DNA from: Paracentrotus lividus
Taxonomy: Eukaryota; Echinodermata; Echinoidea; Camarodonta; Echinidae
Direction: 5' to 3'
NCBI GenBank assembly: GCA_940671915.1
Contig: CALNVZ010003433.1
Coordinates: forward strand, 34,424,476-34,488,475
Length of the DNA: 64,000 bases
This document shows, piece after piece, positions 11,801 to 23,800 of this stretch. The translations under genes were made by a program, and so were the position numbers. The notes under the pieces are model-generated. The model was given only the letters and a program-made list of their open reading frames with translations. It made no database searches and was not told the origin of the DNA. Positions within the stretch are counted from its first letter, which is position 1. Every line of letters begins with the position of its first letter.

Positions 11801-14800
11801 AAAAGGCGCGAAATATCTGAGGACCACCCTCCCTTTTTAATGAACAACTCGATCATACTCACTTGAACGGTAGAGCGGCACAGTTGGTAGGATTCTGGGT
11901 AGCCTAGAACGCTTGCTGGTTTGAGTCTGTAAATGTGGCATTGTCAGGTGCTAGGCCAGGGCTGGCTACTTGCGAGCGGCGAGGGGGCCTGTGTGACGGG
12001 GTTCGGGTACCGTTTTGCCGAACTACATTGGTAGGGGAGGGGAGGGATTTAGAAAAAGGAATTGGATGGCTACTTTGTTTTATCACACGAGAGATATCTT
12101 TCTTTGGAAGTTGCACAGATGTTTCTCCGATCGCTTTTTGTCCACTCATTACATTGCTCAAAACATACACACACACACACAGGACCCAAACATTATAATG
12201 TACATGCACTCATTATACAAACAATCATATCGTCAGTGGGGATCCACGATTTAAAATGGGGGGGGGGGGGGGGGGGGGGGGGGGGGTCAACCAAAATTTT
12301 CTGACTTGAACATGTACAGTCAATGGTCGTTTTCGAAAATATAGGGGGCGTGCGTCCCCTGGACCCCGCCTGGATCTGCCACTGGTCATTTGATAACTCG
12401 AGCTCACATCTTTTTAAATAGGTTCGTGCATTAGGTTTTGGAATGTGTCAAAAGTCTAATTGGAAACTCTCACAAAAAGCATGGAATAATAGCTTACACG
12501 ACTGTAGGTACATGTTAAAATTCAGGTGGGGAAGGTACTTCTGTGGTCAAATTCTCAGGCAAGCTTATGTGGAAAATATACATTTCCGGTTTTTATGAAA
12601 GGCGGGTTGGTGCGGTCAAGTTCCTTGATAATTTCAATTATGTCAGATTCAAATTGAAGCTTTTAACCATTCACACCATCCCACGCGAGTTTCACTGATC
12701 ATAACATCTCCGATTTATTATCAAAATATGTGTCCACACGAAAAGAGAGTTATACAAGTGCAAAATTTCATAATGTGCAAAGTCAATCGGAAATAACATT
12801 GGTTTCTTGTAAATCACATTTACATACAGGCAAGAACATAAATATCACAATAAGCACATTTTACAGAAATTAATGAGAGATGAAAAAATACCCCTATGGT
12901 AATCAGACGTGCCATATACATTTTCTATAGAATCTCTTTACAATCACAAATGACATGTATTTTAATTTACACCATGTTTTGGTCAATAGCCGATTACATA
13001 ATAAAACTTGGCTAACGCCCCCCCCCGGAGAAAAAACCCGATATTTTTCGTGCGATAAGTACCCGGGAGACAATAGTCTCCATTTAAACAATGTGTATTG
13101 TACACAGCGAATATGAATATCATTCAAAGATGATCGTAAAGAACATTGGCTTGGCCAACACTTGTGTACATATCACAAAATTACCCCCCCCCCCTTCCCT
13201 CTCCAAGAGTACACATTATGAAGAAGAAAGAACACGAAGATTGTAGTAAGAAGAACATAGACAGTCATATTCACCTCTGGCTAATCTCAATTCATCTGCT
13301 TTCTGACTTTCAACCACCCTCGTATAAGCGCCCCCTACGTTCGGCGCAACACCACTGGGCATGGGTGCCAATGTGTGTAACCCTGCCGTCTCGGATATTG
13401 GGATCTGACAAAATGGAAGTGCAAAAAGTTCGATCAGTTTCAAGATTTTGTGTTTGTTTCGTTCCTCAATGTCAGAGAACAACAATTGTGGTTAATATAA
13501 ACCATTTCCCGTTTGTTAGATAATTTGGTAAATAATTAGAAAGTGGTGAGAAAAAAGAAAGCACGATCAAATCGTTGAGTGCCGATTATAAGAATTTTTC
13601 TTGAAAAGAGCAGGAAAGTAACTACAGTTTGGTTAGGGATTAATCGATGTGCTATGAAAATATGATACCACACTCTGAGAAAAATCTCTATGTATCAAAT
13701 TTGTGCTTTTCATGAGAAAAAAGTGATTTACATAGAAAGTTGGATGATTATGAATTTGAAGGAGACGAGTCATGAGGAGAAATATAGAGGAATATTATCC
13801 GAGAAGACAGAGAGACACGCCCATTGACAACCCAGTGTGTTAGTACAACCAATCACAAATGAGAGTAAAACTAAGATGTTAGTATATACTCATATAAAGT
13901 CATACATGTATTATAGTCATACTTCCAAATCGTTTCGAAACTGAACTATAACCACCACAGACTCTGACGAATGCTCAAGGCAATGTTCGGTTCGAAGTTG
14001 GACAGTTAAATTGAGGTAAAACCTTACTATACACAGAGAAATCGTTGGAACATACTTGCAAACATTTTATTTCAACATCAGTAAAAAAAAAAAAAATGTG
14101 CGACCGGGTTAAATAAGTACATAAATTATTGAAATTATTATTTTAGATTTTTGAAAATTGAGGAGAACAAATTAAATGTTTAACAAAAATGTTTGAAGGA
14201 ATGTTCCAATTTCAAATTACAGATATGCGTAGAACACTTATGTTTCAAAGAAATACATGAGAGATAGGGAACTTGCGTAGTTTTGTCTTAACATTATAAC
14301 TTGATGTACAAGAAAAGGTGTTCCAAAACTGTCAATACACATTACCAATCGTAATGAAATGAAACTCACAAAAATGTTATTCCTACAGAACTAGATGATA
14401 TTGGTTACAATTATTGTTCATATTACTGTAAGAAGAGCTGTTATAAAAGAAGGAAATGTATTATCAATGTGCAGCAGCTAGTTTACTTCAATATCTCGAT
14501 ATTAAAAAGAAAGAACCACCTTTTTGTGCATAATTAAATTCTAGTTGACCAATGGACCATTAGAACGACAGAACAAGGGACCGAAAACGCTGGTTATCTC
14601 GGCGAGACCGACAAAAAGATTTGCATTGCCGCAATTGCTTTGGGATCGGTCTTGCTGGTTTTTATGAGATTATGGTTCTCGGTCGATTGGTCTACCATAA
14701 CGTCCACTCATTAATCCTATGATCACAAACGGTCGTGGGTGCTTTTGCCAGAATGATATGCGATGATCTGTGTGCGACGACGCAAGGATCTTCTGAAACC

Positions 14801-17800
14801 CCTCCGCAGACCGAACGCAAAGAGTCGCACGAACTGAACAACGCACCATCGGTTGTGATCATGGAATTAGTGATAGACACACATCAACTAATTCATGGAA
14901 TGTTATACAAAATTGTGCATCTAAGTACCATCTAATTTCCAGATTACGTTAGAGAAGTAGTGATATGGTTCAGTCACAACGCATAGACCGAATACAACCC
15001 GTCCATTAGTTTTACATTCAACATAATGTAAACTTGAGAAGGGTTTGGAGTCGGTTTTGCCGTGTGTGCATGAGGTGTTATGATGAACTATTGGGTTAGT
15101 GCGCCTTGAACATGATAAACAAGAGACATGTACGTACATAGAGATCATTTCAGAAGAGAGAAATAATACAACTACATGAATTTAGAAGATAATGTCATTA
15201 TTCAGAAAGGAATATATAACATAACTCAATATCAAACGAATGTGATTACAAAGTACAATTATAATAATCTCTGGAAATTAGTTGAGAAGTTATTTAAATC
15301 AGCATTTCAAATTATTAAAAATTATCATTATTTTGGAAATCAAATTTAGAAGGCGATTCCCTCTAATATTATGTGCGTGAAAATCAAAGGCGTTCGAGGA
15401 TTACGCGCGTAACGACACTACCTTTGATATTTTCCAGATATTGCACTTATAAATAGGTTTGGCAGAAAATAAAAACGTGAAATATATATATACAGATCAA
15501 GACACACGGGACTCGTGCAATTATGGGAAATTTCTGAAATTCTTTTGTAAACTGTGAATTTAATCAAAGGCGCTGAAAACGTATCGATGTTTGTGAACTT
15601 CTACTGACTGGTCGCAACTAACCCTTGCTATGTTTTAATCATAATCACAAAGACCCCTGCCACATATATACCTCTAAAACATGCAACCTTACATTAATTT
15701 TCAACAAAATGTCAATTGGCTTTCATTACGAAGATTTAATTTCGGGCTTATGCGAATTTTCTTTTGAGTTGCTATCAAGATTATGCGTAGATTCATTCGA
15801 TTTGCCTTCATGTTTAGCGATTTTGTTAATCATTGACTTCAGTGAGTAGTCTTTGATACCGTCCTCTGTGGTATCAATCACAACGACAGAGCCGTTTTGC
15901 GACGGGTTTGACCCGCGTGATGAGTTTGGTGATAGTGCTTTGGTTGTAGCTACGCCTGCTGTAACATCAGGTACTTTGACTATTTCTACCTCAGTAGTTT
16001 TTGTTTGCGTCACAGGGACGACATTCGTTTTAGAGACTGTCAAGTCTTTTGCTACCAGTGACGCGTTTTTCGGTCGCGTTGTCAAGTCTGTCGGCATGAC
16101 GGTGGTGACTTTATCTTTGGTCGTTAAATCGGTAGGCTTAACCGAAGTGACTGTCACTTTCGTAGACAGATCGGTTGGGGTTAAGTTCAAAGAGGCATTT
16201 GAGACCTTAGGGGCAAGGCATCTCGCTTTGGGCGCGCCGATTTTTAACGGTTTAACGCTCCGCTTATTACTTTTCAAAGGTAAATTAGAGGTAATCTTTA
16301 ATACCACAAGTCGTTGTTCCTGGGACGGGATGGCTCCGGCACTCATGGCTAGCTCCCTAGCAAAGCTCTCATAGTAACCCTTCAAACTACTGGCCCTTGT
16401 CTCCTGGTCATCCGGACCATCAGGTTGTTCCGTCTTGATTGCGACCCCGGTGAACGCAGCCATCTGGGCGGGTGTGATGGCTGTGGGTGATTGGTTGGTG
16501 GTGAAGACGGGTCCCACAGGATGTGGCTGGTTAGGTCTGATGGGTAAGGCGACTTGGACAGTGCGGACATCTGCAGCAGGTTCAGCCGTATGTGCCCCCT
16601 CTACGCCCTTAGAGGGAGAGAGTTGAGGCATTGCGGGTCTGGTCTGTGGACTAACACCGTTCTGTTGTGCAAGAGCTTGGGCATCTGTTGAGGAATTGAA
16701 CACATCGAAACACTCAAAAATTAATACAAAACACATACCCCGACAAATTATTTGGTACGACCCAGCAAATAACTTCAACTTTCAAATCATATTCTTGCTT
16801 CGTTTGGAACTTCATATTGATAGGCCTATTTTATTGGTTGAAAGTCTAATAAGTGACATTGATAATGCCTTTCTGATTAACCACTGGATTTAATTTTCCC
16901 CTATTATCCATGACGGTACTGAATGTTTAACTGCCACATGTAATGGTCTGTCCGCTTTCAAGCTAGCATATTTCCATTTCAGGATTTACTTTATGAATTG
17001 TAACGTTCCCCAATGAAAGGGCGCATAATGACGACGAGGATGAGACCCAGTTCGTGTGAGCAAGTAAAACTTAGCTATACAAGTTATCTACTCATAATTC
17101 ATAGACTGAATAATTCTTATTTCACACAATAATATGCTCAGTAGAATAACAACTTTGTGTTATCTTGAATATCAGTAACAACATTTCAATTGATCTTTTA
17201 ATTATGTTATGCAAGTTAGCATCGTCACAGCATATAAACAGATCGCTCAATGAGAATTTAGAAATTATAATAATACAATGGTACTTATGAGATGTATTAC
17301 ATGAAACATTCGTCAAAAGAAATCATTCAAAAATTTACACAGATTAACATGAAAGTAATGTATGTTTCACCAGGGAAGGTGACACCTTCCCTGGTTTCAG
17401 GCAGTAGCATCAATTCAATTTGTTGCATTATGTGGCAGTCAATTAGAGTTCTTAATATTTTCGTGTGCCTTTAGTAATTCATATTTTCCGATTTCGATTC
17501 AATTTAGTTTTGCTCTTTTTGAGGAGTGAAAAAACGAAAAGCAAAATGACTATTTCAAAGGAAACCATTGCCAAAATTCGTGATTTGAATTTGTCTCTAG
17601 TTGTCTGTCAAAAGATTTACTCGTAATTTATAATCGCTTTATTCCCAAAGATTCAACTTGCAATCCGGTAAATTCTCCAAATATTCTCTAAAAAAATATA
17701 TCACAAAATGACATAAAACGGAAAATTGATGGATCGAAATATAAAAGCCAATTCAGGTTACAACGTTCAAGTGTCGGTTAAAATGAAAACGGAACGAAAT

Positions 17801-20800
17801 GGTCATCTAATTGTTGTGACTAAAAAAATAACTATGAAATGAAAACATCAAAATACAGAATGAGAACAGTTATGCTTTAGTCATAAACGGTCGTGCGTGG
17901 TCCGCAGCCTTCGTCGGCGGCTGCGTACTCCTGCGGTTCCTTGCATTTCCAACGCAAAAAAATTGCCATTAAAGTCTAACGCAGACCATACGTCGAGTGG
18001 CTCACGACCGACGCACGATCGATTCTGACCAAAGCATTACAAACAAGACACCAGTTGCTTCTATATGACTGTATTCTAGACGGGCTTTTCTTTTCTAATT
18101 CTAATTCTAGTGAAACTTCAAAAATCAAGCATGCATTTTGAAGGCAGCCGTACTGCATCGAAATATGACATTACAAACATTGGCGAGCACCGAATCGCAA
18201 ATTTAAAATTCACACTGTTAACAAAATAAATCTCTTGGATTTACCACCACCACCACTGTTAGTCACTGCTGTCCCAAAAGAAACGATCAAAAACATTTTC
18301 CAAACACTAGTACACAATTCCGATGGTTAACAATAAGTTCACTTCCATTTTATAAATATAAAGAATTAATTTTCTTGCAAAGAGGCCCAACTTTAATCAT
18401 CGAACAACTACGACCATAGTATGTTTTTGCGCATAATAATTCCGATGATTTAGGCTTAGCCATGTTTGTAAGGTCGAAAATTTTGGATGCAATAGGGATA
18501 AAAGAAAAAGAAAGCAAAGTCTCGCTGATAGAAATTATATTGGGCATGCAGCGACTGTTTTTGAAGAGATGGGAAGTACCTTCTCCTACTACTTTCTCCT
18601 TCTTAATACGACGAGGGTCGACCTGAGCCTGCACCACCACCACCTGCTTACCCAAGAGTTCCTTGATGGTATAGGCCGGCGGGAGCCTGACCGTGGCTCC
18701 ACCACCCGGTGCCGCTGTGGTTGCTGCCTGTGGCGACGTCGTTGGGACATGGATCGGGTATCCACCTTGCGGGTTCCCCTGATGAAAGGTACTGTAGTAC
18801 TGGGCGAACTGTGCGGGTGTGACGGTGGTTGTTTGCTGCCCGGTGTTGTAAGCCATGATCTGTTGTGCGGTTGGGCGTTGGATGGTGACTTGGGTTGGGA
18901 GCGCATCATCGGGAAGGTCCAGTTCGACCACTGGTTGCGATTTCTTCTTGGTCAATGTCGCTTCTTCCATGACGTAACCGTTCACTATCTTATTCCGTAA
19001 TATCCTATGAAAAAAAGTATATTTATAATATATAAATAAAATCGCAAACTCACAAACATCTCTCTCCTTTGACAACATTTTGGAAGAAGAAAAAAAAAAA
19101 CAAAAAAAAACTTATGATTACATTTCACATAAGTGAAAGTTGAGTCTACTGGTACGATTTACTCTAATATAAAATATAATTGCGGGTATATACCGAGACA
19201 AAAAAAATACCACATGCGTAACAGTTGGGAGACTTGGTTGACGTTTCCATAATTTCAGACATGTAATTGTGGAAAGATCAAGTGGGAACGGTCTCAACTA
19301 CCAGAGGGGTGAAAATGAACAAGTTTATCCATACCTGTTGATGGAACTAACACTCGGAACTGTGTCCTTGACACAGACGTTTTCTGAAAGTAACCGGTCA
19401 CGGATTTCCCAGGCAAATATGGTTGGGTTGTCTCGTTTGTAGTCTGCAATCTTGTTGACGACTTCTCCCGTGGCCACCTTGGGTTTACTGCCTCCGATGA
19501 CGCCGGGCTTGATGGACCCCGTCTCGTAGAATCTGAAAAGGTGAGGAAGAAAGAAAGGAGCGTTACAGTTGTTGGAACATTTGCTTAAAGAATGTCCGAT
19601 GGATATCTTGTTAGCGAGACACTCGGCATTGACGCATGATTGTAAATAGAGAGGCTACCGAAAAACCAAATCAAACGGAAGTTTGTCAAAGTGTTACTCA
19701 ACCCGACATTATGAATTCTTCATGTTGGTTACATCCCTTCTTTCATTTTTAATACTCAAAGCTAAACCAGTCTAAGGTGAAACAAATCAAGACCAAATGC
19801 AGGTACAAAAACCTAACTATCGGGGAGGGGACTGGTGTACATGTTTTGTCTCTTGTCACTTTGCGTTCATCTTTCGGTACTCAACTTTTTTATTCCACTT
19901 TTGAGTGCGATTGGGAATAACCGTGCAGTATACGTAAGGGTGAATTGGCGTGATAAAACATTTTTGGGTGCCAGTGCGAAACAACTTATCAAATATCCAG
20001 TATGTTGAATTGTGAAAGGTTTATTTCTGAACTGTAATTTTTTTTGGTACCTGACAAGGATTTTGCTGACACATCCATGTGAGACTTTGAGCTGTCGTGA
20101 GATGTCACATGGTCTGACTCCTTCTCGAGCCAACTCCACGATCTGTTGGCGTATCTGGATCGGAAGAGGGCGTCCGTTCGCGAAACATCCTCCCAACTGG
20201 TTGACTCCCTCAGCATCTACAAACACCGACACAAGACCAAATATGAATATTTTTAAAGAATATCTTCTTTGCTTCAAAATAAAAGTTTATGAATTAGGTC
20301 ACTAACTTATTTGAAAGGTCTCAGTTAAAATAATTTCATATGATATATTCTTGTGCTTCAAAAAAGAGTTAGGTCACTAACTTATTTGAAGCGTTTCTGT
20401 TTAGACGGCACTAGAAATGTCGGGGTATTTGTTTGTGTGTGTGTGTGTGTGTGTGGGGGGGGGGTGGTAGTTTTAAGTTAAATACGAAACTTTTGATAAC
20501 TGTTGGAAGTGTTAGCATATCCCCATCCCGAAGACCACTTGATGCTTCTGGATTTTAAGGAGTGTTATTTTTCCGGAGTAATTTAGTGAGATGGTTTCCC
20601 CATAATAGCGTAGCAAACAGCCAATTAAACCCATTCATAACAGAGCTGAATAGAGTCCTGCGTGGGTAGGGACCATCGGTATAACTTCCTTTAATCCCAA
20701 GATAATCTTCGATTCCTAGTATAATCGCAGAGAGTGCTACTTAAAGGGCACAATAGACCGGAGCAATTTCACCGTTTAAAAAGGAACAAACGTGATTTTA

Positions 20801-23800
20801 TAGTAAGGCGCCATAGCATAGCCCAAGCCCATTTAAGTATCATACAGTACTTCAGATTTGCCCATAACCTATATCTAGTCGTTTCATCCCACGACTCTCT
20901 ACGACCCCACTCCACTTGCTGGTATAACTCTTTAATTATAGCTATATGAGAATTGAACGAGATTCGATTTGACGCCTTTGTATTGAGGCTACACTCTAGC
21001 CTCAAACGAAAGGCTACAGAAACGGGGTCTAAATCCCTGGAAGGACCATTGTGACGGTGATAATACCAGTCTATACAGCGATGAACAATCGGCTTTTCGA
21101 CCGGCGCCCTGGGATCGCGCTCAGTGGCCCCCGCCCAGTTATTTTTTTTTCTAAAATTTATATACAAATTATAAGTTGTATTAGTTCATTTAAACAACGA
21201 TTCTTAGCCTGATTATCAAACCACTAATAATTTGATCAACAAAAGTATATTAATTTTTATTAGAAATATTGCGCCATTCAGGGGGCGTACCCCTATTTTT
21301 TTCTAAATTTCTGACCCCCCCCCCATCCGCCAATGCCGATTATCTGTCGGCGTGGAGAGGTGTGATATTGATGAAATAATTTTGCATTACTACTCCATTT
21401 CAATTGGAATAGAAAACCACACTGAAAGGCATAACCAAATACATTGTGCTCTGTGAATGTATAGAGGAGGAGTAACGTTTTTACCTTTGGATGCGTTTAG
21501 CAAAATCACTTAACGAAATTCACAAATCACATTGAAATGGTAAAAGATGTTTGCTTTTTATTTTAAGTTATCTTGATATGAACGACACAAAACAATTTTA
21601 CCAGAATTTCTGCATATTATAACGATAAAATCAGTCGTAGGCCTACTATTATAAATTGTTATGCCGAGAAAGGGCATCATTGTGATCACGAGGAAAATAC
21701 TTTGTATTTCTGAACAAGCAGAATCTTTATTTTTTTATACTTAATATAATTAATCTGTATATACATGATATGGCTAGATAACTAGTAGGACGAGATTTGT
21801 ACAGAATGTCGTACAGTTTGTTCTTTTTAGATATATTTCCCCGCTATCTAACAAGATAGTCATAATAATAATATCGTATATATTTCTAACACATTGTTTG
21901 CTTTTGTTCACGAATGATTGAAGAAAATATTTCATTATGGTTCCTATTCCTCTCTCCCTCTCTCTTCTTCTCTCTCCCTTATGAATATAGTTTCAAAGGA
22001 TTCTTTATTGGGTACGAGGGATCGACCCACAGTGTTTTGCAAAAAGGGCTTCTTTTTGTTGGGGTACTGTGAAGGTGTTCAAAAGGACCACGATTAAGCT
22101 CACATTATCCTCACACGTTTATTCAAAATACTATAGGCTTGGTGGTTTCATGAAGTCTGTTGTAAGTCTATGATGATTCCAACGCTTTGATAGATTCACG
22201 TGGAGTTTCTTCTATTCAATAGCCTTTCTAAATCAATAATGATGCAGAAGAAAAAGAGTTCGGGACCGGGTCAAGGGTACGAAAACAAAGTTACCCGTTT
22301 TGCTCCTAGTTTTTCATTTCTCAAGTAATCAAGGATTATCAAGCTGAAAATGAGTAACCTTCTGCATACAGATTAACAGAGAGAAAAAAAAGGCACATTT
22401 AGGTAATTTTCAAAAATTATAACGCCACTAAAACATTTTTTTAAAAGGAAAGAAGAATTCTCATATTTTGCTTGTTATGTAATTGGTCTGCGGAGCACTC
22501 ATTTCATTGAGGAAATTCATTCTGCCTGCCGATATATGGTCACACAAAGTTATATACGATCATTACAATGCTACCAATACTTTTCGGACAGCCTGAAAAT
22601 TTTGATCCAGGGTTTAACAGGTGTGAGTTGTGGAATTTAAAATGTAAAAACCGAAATATTTTCAATGTTTTCTCTTCACGCGTTCGCGTACGCCTTATAG
22701 GCTTGACAAATCCGTTGACTCCACCTCCACTTTTACCAGTTGACGTTATGTATAGGACAAACGAAAAAAAGAAAAGAAAAATAATAATGAAAAAAAACAA
22801 AAACAAACAAACAAAAAATAAATAGCGTTCTCTACGTTGCAAATTCAACTATGGAAAACTATGTGATACGATACAAAGAATTGTACATCAAATTGAAGAG
22901 AAATTTTATTATATCACCTTTATCATTGGTAAAGGCATGACCGTTGAGGGGTGGTGAGATTTGTCCATTTATCACAGCCATATTAGTCCAGCAGCAGATT
23001 GCAATTTTGGGGCCTAACCTTGTTTTGGCGTCTATAGTTTTTTTTTCAACGGATTATGATTGCCTAAACATTCTATTTCAAGAATCCGATTGCTGACGCT
23101 TTGTCAGCATTGAGCATTTTGAGATATGTGACGTCATATAAAATGGCCGCCAAATTACCCGATTTCCCTCTAAAATTGAGAAAATGGATGTTTAATATGA
23201 ATATTTCAACAACATTAGGGAGCTAAATGTCTGCATATCTCTTAGACCATTTATAAATATTGTTTTGTTTGGTCACATGGCCATACATTACATGATCATT
23301 TGCATATTGTCCATAGCGCCCTCAATTTTGAAGTATTATTTTTCATGAAATATATGTGCTCCCGAAATCATTGGTTTCAACCCCCCCCCCCCCATTTTTT
23401 TTTCTGAAAAATATAAATACCAGTCAAGAAGGGATATGCCTGCGTGAAATATTTTTCATTAAAGCAGCGAGGATTGGTTTAATGGTTCAAATTTTTGTTC
23501 CAAAAATAGGTTTTATTTAGATGGTGTTATATGAATAATATTCAATGTGAAACAGATTAAAACATTAATTGGTTCTTTTCGACATCTTAAATGAGGGATG
23601 ATAATTCTGGAGAATTGATACACTATCCTGTTTATGAAATAAAGAACAAGCCTCTATATGTAATTAATAATAATAATAATCATAATAATAATAACAAATT
23701 CTTATATAGCGCCCTTCCAAATAAATTTGCTTCACATAAAAAACCAAAACCAAAACACAACAGTAAGAATGGTGACTTGCTCTCCAAGTTAGTATAAACA

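Noticed and set aside
15853..16374. 173-codon plus-strand frame
   Set aside because: It is the antisense shadow of Pax exon 5. The minus frame has splice-phase support and structured repeats.
18569..19000. 143-codon plus-strand frame
   Set aside because: Antisense shadow of Pax exon 4, which has the octapeptide and paired-domain end.
20769..21167. 132-codon minus-strand frame with moderate GC
   Set aside because: No domain or splice support. The region looks like a decayed repeat.
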